Below, piece by piece: positions 7,587 to 16,088 of a stretch of 64,000 nt of DNA. The stretch lies in contig JADLHJ010000072.1 of assembly GCA_020848835.1 (NCBI GenBank), positions 1 to 64,000 of the forward strand. The letters run 5' to 3'. The notes under the pieces are model-generated. The model was not told the DNA's origin. It ran no database searches and saw nothing but the letters and a program-made list of their open reading frames with translations. How positions within the stretch are numbered: the first letter of the stretch is position 1; every line of letters starts with the position of its first letter. Position numbers and translations under genes: made by a program. The DNA comes from Candidatus Hydrogenedentota bacterium. Its GTDB lineage: Bacteria; Hydrogenedentota; Hydrogenedentia; Hydrogenedentales; SLHB01.

Positions 7587-8912
7587 CTACAGCGGCCGAA
7601 CCCGTGTGCCATTCTTCAATTCATTTCGCGGTTCGGCGATAACAGCATCCCCCGCATGCAATCCTTGGAGCACCTCGGCCCACTTTTCGTTTCGCAGTCC
7701 TAGCTTTACACGCGTCAGAACAGCGCGGCCGCCGCGATGAACAAACACAGACCATTCGCCGCCGTTTCGAAATGTTGCGCGCTCGGGGACGGTCAGCGTG
7801 CCGTCACGTTCGTTTGTAATAATGCGGACGTCCACGGAAGTGCCCGGACGGAGTTTCAGGGCCGTATTGTCGAATCGAATGACGACCTTAACGCGTTGTT
7901 GTTCTATACCGAGCGCTGATATTTTTTTGAAACCTACGGGGTAAATTCGAGAGATTTCACCCTTTGCGGTGACGTCACCAAGTGCTTTGCCTGTCACTTC
8001 AACGGGTTGCCCCACACGCATTCTGACAACCTCCTCGGAAAGAATATCGCTTTCGATTTCGATGTCAGACAGATCGCCGAGGATTAACAATGGTGTGCCT
8101 GCCTGGAGGATGCCTTCCGTTTCGACGAGTTTTTCGATCACCACACCGGTGATTGGCGATCTCAGGTCGGCCTTTAAAAGCTCGTTGCGACGGACATCTT
8201 GCCGTGCCTTAATGGTCTCGATCTCCGCCTCGTATGCTTTTCTCATAAATTCATTGTCGTTGACCGATGCGGTCAGTGATTCCCGTTTCAGCCGCGCAAT
8301 TTCCGCCGACTGGCTGGCAGATTCCACTGCAAGATCGCGGTATTCAAGTTCTTCCTGCAAGAGTTTGTATTTACGTTCCGCTTCGTCGAATGCGGTGCGG
8401 CTGATTGCGCCCGTTTCCAGGAGGCGCTTCGCGCGGTCGTTGTCTTTACTGGCGTTGGCCAAGTTAATTTTGGCGATTTCGAGCTGCTTGCGCGCCATGA
8501 CTTCATTGCTGGCGGCGAACTGTTCCGCTTGCCTCGCAGCCTCGATGTCTTCTGGCTTTGGTTTCGATGTGTCAACACCGGTTGTCCGGGCTTCTGCCGC
8601 GGCTATCTGCCCCTCGGTTGCGAGGATATCCTTTTCGATATTAAACGGATCGATATGTGCCAGGACGTCTCCCTGTGTTACCGCGTCGCCCGCCTGCAAC
8701 TCGATTCGGTGCAGCGTGCCGGCAATCGGCATATAGACCGCATAGCTCGCTGCGAGCCGAGTAGTGCCGGTCTCCACGACGTACTCTTGAATCGATTGTA
8801 CGGATACTGTGGCGATCTCGACGCCAACGGACGTGCGCCCAAAATATAGAAGGAACGCGGCTGCACCCAGCAGCACCGACGCACCAAGAAGGATTTTTGA
8901 TCTATTTGGCAA
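7587..8912 (-). CDS. HlyD/MFP-type periplasmic adaptor of an ABC exporter
   Basis: 441 residues with one N-terminal transmembrane anchor (ILLGASVLLGAAAFLLYF, residues ~7-24). A biotinyl-lipoyl-like half motif (GTLHRIELQAGDAVTQGDVL) is followed by a long alpha-helical hairpin at residues ~90-240, then the second lipoyl half (DLRSPITGVVIEKLVETEG) and beta-barrel domains. This is the membrane-fusion protein layout. It links an inner-membrane ABC transporter to the outer membrane. It follows the FtsX-type permease by 27 bases, as in MacAB- and DevBCA-like systems. The start appears to be a TTG with a weak AGGAA upstream. No TolC-like outer-membrane partner is in the window. Confidence 0.93.
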   Translation of the reverse strand: MPNRSKILLGASVLLGAAAFLLYFGRTSVGVEIATVSVQSIQEYVVETGTTRLAASYAVYMPIAGTLHRIELQAGDAVTQGDVLAHIDPFNIEKDILATEGQIAAAEARTTGVDTSKPKPEDIEAARQAEQFAASNEVMARKQLEIAKINLANASKDNDRAKRLLETGAISRTAFDEAERKYKLLQEELEYRDLAVESASQSAEIARLKRESLTASVNDNEFMRKAYEAEIETIKARQDVRRNELLKADLRSPITGVVIEKLVETEGILQAGTPLLILGDLSDIEIESDILSEEVVRMRVGQPVEVTGKALGDVTAKGEISRIYPVGFKKISALGIEQQRVKVVIRFDNTALKLRPGTSVDVRIITNERDGTLTVPERATFRNGGEWSVFVHRGGRAVLTRVKLGLRNEKWAEVLQGLHAGDAVIAEPRNELKNGTRVRPL

Positions 8913-8939
8913 AAAGATTTCGTTCCTAAACTTCGTGTG

Positions 8940-11318
8940 CTAATCACGCATCTTGAGCGCTTCTACCATATCAAGCTGTAAGATTTTTCGCCGCGCGGCT
9001 AGATTGGCAACTGTAACGAAACAGAATGTTGTAAGAATCGTCAATGCATACGCACGTAGCCCTATCTTGAAGGGAAGTCGGAATAAATCGTTTTCATAGG
9101 CCATTACAATTAGTCCACACAGTCCAATCCCCAATGGTATGCCCACCACGAACCCTATGGCGGAGAGCAGCAGGTTTTCGTTGTATATAAGACGGCCAAC
9201 TTCGCTGGGGAGGTATCCCATTACGCGAAGCGCCGCGAGTTCACGATGCCGCTCCGTCAATGACACGATAGTCGAATTATAAATAATAGCGAAAGCGATG
9301 GCGGCGGCAAACCCGAGAATGATAACGTTTACCGCGCGCATGGACTCACCCAAGCTTTTCTTCAAATTCGCATGGGAATCCTCTTTGATACGCACCGATG
9401 CAATGGCCGCGACGTCTCGGAGGCCCTTGTCCAATTCTCTAGCGCGTTGCCACTCGGAGCGAATCAAGGCTGTATTCATCGCAAAAGGCTCATCCAGGAC
9501 GCGGCTAAGCGCCTCGATTTCCATGTAGCTCCCCATACCGAGGTATTGCTTCACGATCTTGGTGACATGAACGCGCCTTTCCTTAGGGACCCTGCCCATC
9601 AGCGGCTTGAGTACGAGTTCGTCGCCAGGTTGGACGCCAAGTTGTTCTGCCAGACGCTCGTCGAGCACGAAATCGTGCTTATCAATTTCGACACGATTCC
9701 CCTGGGTATCTATAAGGCGCCAAAGCGTGCTCTGAGCCGGTATGCCGACGATGGCAATCTCTTTCTTTCGCCAGTTCGTGCGGGCCTCAAATGGGTATTG
9801 CAGGACCGGCTCGACCGCTTTTACATCGCTCAAACGTTGAAGATCGTGATATGTATCTTTGCCTTGCTCGCCGTTCAACAGTACGCGCACGTCTTCGAGT
9901 TGCGTTTGCGAGAATTGGAAATCGATCATGTAGTTTACAGCGTCCATCAGAAACCACCCCATCAGAAGCATTGCCGTTGACATTGCGACACCGGAGAGCG
10001 TGAAGACGGCGCGGAATTTGTAGCGCGCCATGTTGCGCGCGATCATCTTAGAGGAGAATGATAAGCTCCCCCAAATTAGGTTGAAGCGTTCCAGAAAAAT
10101 ACGGCGGCTATATTTTGGTGCTTCGGCGCGTATCGCTATTGCCGGTTCGATGCGCGCCGCCTGCCGTGCAGCGCCGAAAGCGCCCGCTGCAGCGCAGACC
10201 ATTGTCAACACGGCGGACTGAAGCATGATGATTGGATAAATATCCATTCGAAACGTTGGAAACTGAAATACACGGATGTAAATCTGCATCACCCATTTGA
10301 CGACCAGTACACCGCCGAAGTACCCGGCAAGACACCCGGCCAAACCGAGCACCAAGGCGAACCAGACGTAGTGTGCCGCCACGCTCGCATCGGAATATCC
10401 AAAGGCTTTCATGACGCCAATCTGTGTACGTTCATGCCGCACCATGCGGTTAAGCAACACGACAAGCACCAAGGCCGTCACGCCCATAAAGATCGGTGGA
10501 ATGATCGCTGTCGCGATCCCCAGCACTCTTATTTCGTTAGCCAGAAAGAAACTCGACGTTTGGTCTTTTCGATTCGTTTTCGCGAAAACGCCATAGGGCG
10601 CCAGCACCGAACTCGCAGTATTAAGGATACGGTCAATTTCCGCCGGTCGCTCCACAGTTCCTACAAAATCGTTGCAGGCGCCCTGCATTGCGAACGATTG
10701 CTCTGCGAATGTCTGCGACACCCACAGAACGCCGAATCGGTCCGGGTTAGGGATTAGTTCCTGTGCGCTGCGAATCATGTAGACGTATTCGGGCGACATA
10801 CCTGTCCCGACAATGTGTAGCGTGTGTTGGCGGTTATTTATGGAGGCCGTGATGGTGTCGCCAATTTTCAATTTGTTTGCCGTTGCAAACGCATGGCTCA
10901 AGATAATTTCGCTGGTAGACCTGTGTTCGAAATAGCGGCCTGTTATCAGGACGATGTCGTTTATGACCGGCGCACGAACATCGGGGAGCGAAATGATTCT
11001 CCCCGTACGGGACTCTTCATAGCCCTCTATCCCGAGGTTAACGTCTTTAACGATTCGACCCTGCACATTGCGCACGCCGGGTATTTCGCGAAGATCGTCG
11101 GCGACCGAACGGGGCGCGCGCGCCAGTGAAATAAAGAAGTTCGCCATTCGGCAGTCCGCATAGTATTCATCGCGCGTGAGTTGCAGGTTTCGCTGGACCG
11201 ATGCAACCCCCACATATTCCGAGGTGCCGGCGCAGACGAGCATGGCAATGGCAAACGATTGACCACGGGCTCTCCAAATGTCCCTCAGCAGTTTTCGCGT
11301 TAGTATCGTCATTACCAT
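8940..11318 (-). CDS. ABC transporter permease with two FtsX domains
   Basis: 792 residues. An N-terminal membrane segment (residues ~15-35) is followed by a MacB-like periplasmic domain, a first FtsX block near residues 270-390 (GIATAIIPPIFMGVTALVLV and following helices), a second periplasmic domain, and a final FtsX block near 670-790 ending with the helix before MVEALKMRD. This is the layout of large permeases of the LolE/MacB-related class, which extrude lipids, peptides or other amphiphiles from the inner membrane rather than import solutes. Its start overlaps the end of the ATPase gene by seven bases, indicating translational coupling. With the HlyD adaptor it forms a complete inner-membrane exporter inside the biosynthetic cluster. 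Confidence 0.94.
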   Translation of the reverse strand: MVMTILTRKLLRDIWRARGQSFAIAMLVCAGTSEYVGVASVQRNLQLTRDEYYADCRMANFFISLARAPRSVADDLREIPGVRNVQGRIVKDVNLGIEGYEESRTGRIISLPDVRAPVINDIVLITGRYFEHRSTSEIILSHAFATANKLKIGDTITASINNRQHTLHIVGTGMSPEYVYMIRSAQELIPNPDRFGVLWVSQTFAEQSFAMQGACNDFVGTVERPAEIDRILNTASSVLAPYGVFAKTNRKDQTSSFFLANEIRVLGIATAIIPPIFMGVTALVLVVLLNRMVRHERTQIGVMKAFGYSDASVAAHYVWFALVLGLAGCLAGYFGGVLVVKWVMQIYIRVFQFPTFRMDIYPIIMLQSAVLTMVCAAAGAFGAARQAARIEPAIAIRAEAPKYSRRIFLERFNLIWGSLSFSSKMIARNMARYKFRAVFTLSGVAMSTAMLLMGWFLMDAVNYMIDFQFSQTQLEDVRVLLNGEQGKDTYHDLQRLSDVKAVEPVLQYPFEARTNWRKKEIAIVGIPAQSTLWRLIDTQGNRVEIDKHDFVLDERLAEQLGVQPGDELVLKPLMGRVPKERRVHVTKIVKQYLGMGSYMEIEALSRVLDEPFAMNTALIRSEWQRARELDKGLRDVAAIASVRIKEDSHANLKKSLGESMRAVNVIILGFAAAIAFAIIYNSTIVSLTERHRELAALRVMGYLPSEVGRLIYNENLLLSAIGFVVGIPLGIGLCGLIVMAYENDLFRLPFKIGLRAYALTILTTFCFVTVANLAARRKILQLDMVEALKMRD

Positions 11319-12055
11319 TCCAGGCTATGTACTGTAGCCCGCTCGTGATTTACGACGATGTCGCGGATTCGTCCGTCCGTCATATGCACGACGCGGTCGG
11401 CCATATTGCCGATGATCGCGTTATGCGTAATGATGACGACGGTGGCATTCGTTGTGCGATTTACGTCCGCCAACACCTGTAAGACAACCTTGCCCGATGA
11501 AACATCAAGTGCGCCGGTAGGCTCATCGCAAAGCAAAATATCCGGTCGCTTGGCGACCGCTCTCGCAATGGCGACACGCTGTTGTTCGCCTCCGGACAAC
11601 TGCGAGGGGAAATGGTCCTTGCGAAGCTCCAGATTGACCAAGCCCAGCGCCTCGTTGGGGTCCATCGCGGACTTGGAAATCTCCGCAGCCATTTCCACGT
11701 TTTCTCGTGCCGTCAGGTTGGGGATGAGATTGTAGAACTGGAATACGAAACCGATATTGACACGGCGGTACATTGTGAGCGCATTGCGGTCATAACGCGA
11801 CAAGTCCGTGTCCCGAAACAGCACTCGTCCGGAGCTGGGTGTATCAATTCCCCCGATGATGTTTAAAAGCGTGCTTTTTCCCGATCCGCTTGGGCCGAGT
11901 ATCACTAGACATTCGTTTTCAAAAATGTCGAGCGATGCATCGCGAAGCGCGTAAACAACCGTATCCTCAACATGGTATTCCTTCCGCACATGCTCAATCC
12001 GGAATACGACATTTCGGCCTGACGATGCGTCTGGTTCGGCGGCTGGCTGATTCAT
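11312..12055 (-). CDS. ABC transporter ATP-binding protein (LolD/MacB type)
   Basis: 247 residues. Walker A GPSGSGKST at 54-62, Q-loop VFQFYNL near 104, signature LSGGEQQR at 153-160, Walker B ILLCDEP at 173-179, D-loop GALD at 181-184 and H-loop ITHN near 213 are all intact. The N-terminus carries about 15 extra polar residues before the ATPase fold. It is the nucleotide-binding half of the exporter encoded with the overlapping FtsX permease and the HlyD adaptor. A 40-residue membrane peptide gene lies 46 bases upstream in the same operon. Confidence 0.96.
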   Translation of the reverse strand: MNQPAAEPDASSGRNVVFRIEHVRKEYHVEDTVVYALRDASLDIFENECLVILGPSGSGKSTLLNIIGGIDTPSSGRVLFRDTDLSRYDRNALTMYRRVNIGFVFQFYNLIPNLTARENVEMAAEISKSAMDPNEALGLVNLELRKDHFPSQLSGGEQQRVAIARAVAKRPDILLCDEPTGALDVSSGKVVLQVLADVNRTTNATVVIITHNAIIGNMADRVVHMTDGRIRDIVVNHERATVHSLEW

Positions 12056-12101
12056 GTCAATCTTATGGAATCACTAAACCCTCGCATGCGATTAGGAACA
12101 C

Positions 12102-12224
12102 CTATACGGGAACGGCGGGCAAAACGAGCCCAATGAATAGCATGATGATGTAGACTAAAATCCCAAGAGTTACGTCGCCTTCGTAATAGTCCAAAACGAA
12201 TTGTAGTATGCCGCCCAGGCTCAT
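12102..12224 (-). CDS. 40-residue membrane peptide heading the exporter operon
   Basis: A short reading frame of 40 codons with an excellent ribosome site (GGAGG six bases before the ATG at 12224). The product starts MSLGGILQFVLDYYEGD and continues with one hydrophobic helix of about 20 residues (TLGILVYIIMLFIGLVLPAV), so it should be a single-pass inner-membrane peptide. It is the first gene of the operon that continues with the ABC ATPase 46 bases on. I recognise no family. It could be a small accessory subunit of the exporter or a leader peptide. The strong start signal is the main reason to believe it. Confidence 0.6.
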   Translation of the reverse strand: MSLGGILQFVLDYYEGDVTLGILVYIIMLFIGLVLPAVPV

Positions 12225-12379
12225 CGCTGGCCTCCTTTGGTATTTCGAGCTGCTTGCCGATCCTGGCCCCATCGACTCTACCGGTGCCGCTGGTTTGGTA
12301 CAACTTCCTTCTTGCACGCCGGTTTGTCTTGGCTTCCACCGCGCCGTACACTCCGGGCCATGCGAAGAAGTAAGCACAC

Positions 12380-13765
12380 ATGAGCACGACTACAGCGACG
12401 CCAGAGAAGCCTGTGACCGTACAAGCCCTTCCTCGGATGGGCCAACTGGATTTCCTGCGGCTCATGGCCCAGGGATTCCGGGGTAACTTTGCGCCGCTGC
12501 ATGAGGCGGTGAAGAAATATCCGCAGGGAATTGAGACTCGCATCGTCCGACAGCGCTGCATCCTCATGAACGAGCCGGCGGGAATCGAAGAACTTCTGGT
12601 CAGAAACCAGAGGTGTTATCACCGGCGCACGCGATCCACACCCTTGAAGGTTTTTACGGGTGAAAGCGTGCTCACATTAAGCGGCGAACCGCACCTACGG
12701 CAGCGCAAGCTCATCCAACCCGCGTTTCACAAGAGCCGAATCGATGCGTATGCCGACACGATGGCCACACTGGGCGAGCAATGTGCTGCCCGATGGCGTG
12801 ATGGCGACACCTTCGACATGCACGAGCAGTTGACTGCGCTAACGGCCCGTATCATTACAAAAACGATGTTTAGCTCCGACATCGAAGACGACGTACGAAT
12901 AGTGGGCGAGGCGATCGACACGTGCCTGTCTCGATCCGGACGTTATGTCGTCCCCGCGGTCGGCAAAATGTTGGACCTTTTGCCATTGCGAAGCACGCGC
13001 CTAATCAAGCACTCGCTCGGCGAACTCGACGCGGTAATCTACCGGTTCATACGCGATCACCGGCGCGCGGGCGGGGATTTGGACGACCTGTTGTCGATGC
13101 TGATTGCCGCCCGGTACGACGATGGCAGCGCATTGACTGATAGGCAGCTTCGCGATGAATCAATGACGCTCTTTCTGGCCGGACACGAGACGACCGCGAG
13201 CGCGTTGAGTTGGACGCTGTATCTTCTCACGCAACACGCAGACGTTGCGGAGCGACTTCGCGCCGAAGTTGATCATGTTCTGCAGGGAGGCCGCAGTCCC
13301 AAGTTGGACGATATGCAAGCCCTCGACTACACGCGCCGCGTGTTTACGGAAAGCATGAGGATGTTTCCGCCCGTGTGCGGCGTCGATCGTGAGGCCGTGA
13401 CGCCCAACACTGTACTCGGAATGGATATCCGCGTGGGCGATCTATTAATCGTGACTCCGCTCGTTACTCACTACGATCCACGTTGGTATCCTGAGCCAGA
13501 GCGTTTCGACCCGGATCGCTGGCTCCCGGAACGTGCGGAGAGTGTGCCCAAGCACGCGTACATACCGTTTGGCGGCGGGGCAAGGCGCTGTATCGGCGAG
13601 CGCTTCGCGTGGATGGAAGGCATCCTGCTGTTGGCCATTTTTGCACGCGACTGGACGTTTGAGTTGGCGCCGGACGCGCGAATACAGGCACGGTTGAATA
13701 TAACGTTGCGGCCATCGAACGGAGTTCGTGTAATTGCGCGGCGTCGACCTATGAAAGCGACATGA
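12380..13765 (+). CDS. cytochrome P450
   Basis: 461 residues. The I-helix motif is FLAGHETTASALSW, ExxR is in TESMRMFP, and the haem loop is IPFGGGARRCIGERFAW with cysteine C404. The sequence clearly differs from the P450 at 2.5 kb, so the two probably act on different positions or steps. Its last four bases overlap the start of the sulfotransferase gene (ATGA), a coupling that suggests the group installed by this enzyme is the one then sulfated. That link is inference. No ferredoxin or reductase gene is nearby. Confidence 0.95.
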   Translation: MSTTTATPEKPVTVQALPRMGQLDFLRLMAQGFRGNFAPLHEAVKKYPQGIETRIVRQRCILMNEPAGIEELLVRNQRCYHRRTRSTPLKVFTGESVLTLSGEPHLRQRKLIQPAFHKSRIDAYADTMATLGEQCAARWRDGDTFDMHEQLTALTARIITKTMFSSDIEDDVRIVGEAIDTCLSRSGRYVVPAVGKMLDLLPLRSTRLIKHSLGELDAVIYRFIRDHRRAGGDLDDLLSMLIAARYDDGSALTDRQLRDESMTLFLAGHETTASALSWTLYLLTQHADVAERLRAEVDHVLQGGRSPKLDDMQALDYTRRVFTESMRMFPPVCGVDREAVTPNTVLGMDIRVGDLLIVTPLVTHYDPRWYPEPERFDPDRWLPERAESVPKHAYIPFGGGARRCIGERFAWMEGILLLAIFARDWTFELAPDARIQARLNITLRPSNGVRVIARRRPMKAT

Positions 13766-14952
13766 TGTTCTGGGCTTTCTCGGTATTTTTCCGGCTATTC
13801 AAATTGACCCTGTTCCATGACAGGAATTCCTTTGCGCGAATGACACCTAAGCGGATTCGCGTGATGGCCGTGTTTCTTCCTGTAATCTTTTTTGGGCAGG
13901 TTGCTAATTGGATTGGTCTTTTGCTTGACGACGTGTTTTTTCGGGGATATCGAAAGGTCGCCATCCAGGACCCAGTCTTTATTATTGGCATTCCCCGCAG
14001 CGGAACGACCTTGCTCCATCGCATCATGGCTCAGGATACGGAGCGCTTTACTTCTTTCCGGTTGTGGGAGATCATCTTTGCTCCTTCGATCACGCAGCGC
14101 AAATTTTGGGCCACTGTGTCTCACATTGATCGAATGATCGGCAGCCACGGAAGGCGCTTTCTTGCCAAAGCAGATCGACAACTTTTTGCTCCGCTCAGCG
14201 AAATCCACAAGATGAGCCTTTTCGACTATGACGAGGACGACTTGGTATTGACGACGATATTCTCCTCGTCGTACATGCTATTCCCCTTTCCATTTTTCGA
14301 GGAGACATGGCGACATGTACGGTTTGATGTGGAAACCTGCGCGACGGATCAAGATCACATCATGCGTTTTTACGCGGCGTGTGTACGGCGGCACCTCTAT
14401 TTCCACGGGGAGGACAAGTTATTTTTGTCCAAGAACCCAGCGTTCTCACCAAAGATCGATGCGATACGCAGACATTTTCCGAGGGCGCGCGTCGTGTGCA
14501 GCATGCGAACGCCGTACGAAGCAATCCCATCATTGATAAGTCTATTGCATGTTCCATGGGATTTTTTTGGTAACGACACGCAGGGTCTTCATTTTCGCGA
14601 TCGCGTTTTGGAGTTGGCAGGTTACTGGTACCGCCATCCGATGCACCATGCTCAGGAATGGCAGGAGAACCGGTTTCTTTTCCTCATCTACGACGACTTG
14701 AAGAGCGACGTAAAATCGGCGGTGGCGGACATTTATCAACGATTTGGTTTTGTTATCGGAGAACTCTTTGCGTCTCGTCTGGAGATTGAACACGAGAGGG
14801 CGCGCGCGTACAAGAGTAACCACCAGTATTCTCTGGAGAAGTTTGGCCTGACGGCCGAAGGAATACTGCTCGGTTTCGGCGACGTATTTGAGCGTTTTGA
14901 TTTTGACAAAACTTTGCAGATACCCGCAGAGCCGACTACGTATCGGGGTTGA
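13762..14952 (+). CDS. sulfotransferase family protein
   Basis: 396 residues. The 5'-phosphosulfate-binding loop for PAPS is GIPRSGTTLLH (R79-T83), and the 3'-phosphate-binding region is seen later in ARVVCSMRTPYEAIPS. The N-terminus has one or two hydrophobic helices (residues ~1-15 and ~30-50), so it may sit on the inner membrane. These enzymes transfer sulfate from PAPS to a hydroxyl or amine. The gene overlaps the preceding P450 by ATGA, the arrangement expected if the P450 supplies the hydroxyl to be sulfated. It ends just before a convergent short-chain dehydrogenase gene. Family assignment is strong; acceptor unknown. Confidence 0.92.
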   Translation: MMFWAFSVFFRLFKLTLFHDRNSFARMTPKRIRVMAVFLPVIFFGQVANWIGLLLDDVFFRGYRKVAIQDPVFIIGIPRSGTTLLHRIMAQDTERFTSFRLWEIIFAPSITQRKFWATVSHIDRMIGSHGRRFLAKADRQLFAPLSEIHKMSLFDYDEDDLVLTTIFSSSYMLFPFPFFEETWRHVRFDVETCATDQDHIMRFYAACVRRHLYFHGEDKLFLSKNPAFSPKIDAIRRHFPRARVVCSMRTPYEAIPSLISLLHVPWDFFGNDTQGLHFRDRVLELAGYWYRHPMHHAQEWQENRFLFLIYDDLKSDVKSAVADIYQRFGFVIGELFASRLEIEHERARAYKSNHQYSLEKFGLTAEGILLGFGDVFERFDFDKTLQIPAEPTTYRG

Positions 14953-14955
14953 ACG

Positions 14956-15825
14956 TTACCTGCCGATTCGAAGCATCAACCTGATTGCCCAATCACTAAT
15001 GCGATCGGGTGCCATCCGCCGTATGGGTGCCCAGAAACGCACGTCCAATCCAACACGGTAACGGGTCTTGGGCCAACGGGCGATCAGAGCATGCCCCACT
15101 GCTCGCGCGACACTATCGGGCGATGCAGAGGTCCTGGCAAAGTAGATGGCCTTCTTTACTGCAGCACTCAAATGGGGCGCGTACAATTCGTGAATTTCGT
15201 TGCCGTCGTGTTTCCAGTTGTCCATTGCCTCGAATGCCTTGCTCCAAATGGATGTTGCCATCCGCCCCGGTTCCACGATTGACACTTTGATTCCCCATGG
15301 CGCGAGTTCGACGCGCATCGCATCCGCAAGAGCCTCCAGCGCGAACTTAGATGCCGCATATACGCCAACGTGTGGACAAGATAGCAGGCCGAAAATGGAA
15401 CCCATTATTACGACGCGCCCCTTTGCCTCGCGGATGAGAGGCAGGAATGCTTGTGTGACGGCGAGCTGACCGAGGACATTCACGTCGAACTGCTTTCGGA
15501 TGTCGTCTAGCGCGAGCGTTTCGACGGGGCCAACTACGACAATACCGGCGTTGTTCACGAGACCATGCAACCCCGCTGGACCGACTTCCTTACCAATTTC
15601 CGATAAAGCAGTCTTTATCGTGTCTGGGTCTGTTACGTCGATCATTATGGGACGCAAACCTGGCGCCTCGACCTGCAGGGCCTGTCCGTCCGATACTTTG
15701 CGGACTCCCGCGAAGACCTTAAATCCAAGTTGGTTAAGGTGGAGTGCACAGGCCTTTCCGATGCCTGTCGAACTTCCTGTGACCAAGACAGCGCCGCGGG
15801 TACGGGAACTGTTCTCCGCTTCCAT
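14956..15825 (-). CDS. short-chain dehydrogenase/reductase
   Basis: 289 residues, classical SDR. The nucleotide-binding loop TGSSTGIG is at residues 16-23, NNAG lies near 95, and the catalytic serine and YAASK lie near 145-168. The C-terminal region has extra basic and hydrophobic residues, as in lipid-acting SDRs. A longer frame is open to 16038, but that extension has no SDR features, while GGGGA lies just before the ATG at 15825. It is divergent from the FAAL-ACP-reductase gene. It could interconvert a ketone and alcohol, or an aldehyde and alcohol, on the cluster product. Confidence 0.9.
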   Translation of the reverse strand: MEAENSSRTRGAVLVTGSSTGIGKACALHLNQLGFKVFAGVRKVSDGQALQVEAPGLRPIMIDVTDPDTIKTALSEIGKEVGPAGLHGLVNNAGIVVVGPVETLALDDIRKQFDVNVLGQLAVTQAFLPLIREAKGRVVIMGSIFGLLSCPHVGVYAASKFALEALADAMRVELAPWGIKVSIVEPGRMATSIWSKAFEAMDNWKHDGNEIHELYAPHLSAAVKKAIYFARTSASPDSVARAVGHALIARWPKTRYRVGLDVRFWAPIRRMAPDRISDWAIRLMLRIGR

Positions 15826-16088
15826 ATTTCCCCTTTGAGCTTGTAAATCAATCCAATGACTACGCGCTTTGTCCATCTTAGTTGCGTTGTGTCCGGAATT
15901 CGATTTCCCAGACGATCTTTCGCGAGGGGAAAGGACTTCGCGTCGTACTGCTGTAATACCGCCGATCCCACGCTGTAAAGTGTATTCTTGAATCACTTCG
16001 CCGTCGTGAGGATACTGGCGGGTACTGCAAGGGCGCATCTAAGCGAGAAGCTGTTGCGTGGGGACCATTACTTTTTAGGACTGGACAC

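Noticed and set aside
12052..12567. Minus-strand 171-codon frame across the P450 start
   Set aside because: Its composition is that of a shadow of the P450 gene, and it overlaps the well-supported 40-residue peptide gene in another frame.
15826..16038. N-terminal extension of the SDR gene
   Set aside because: SDR homology starts at once after the ATG at 15825, which has GGGGA upstream.
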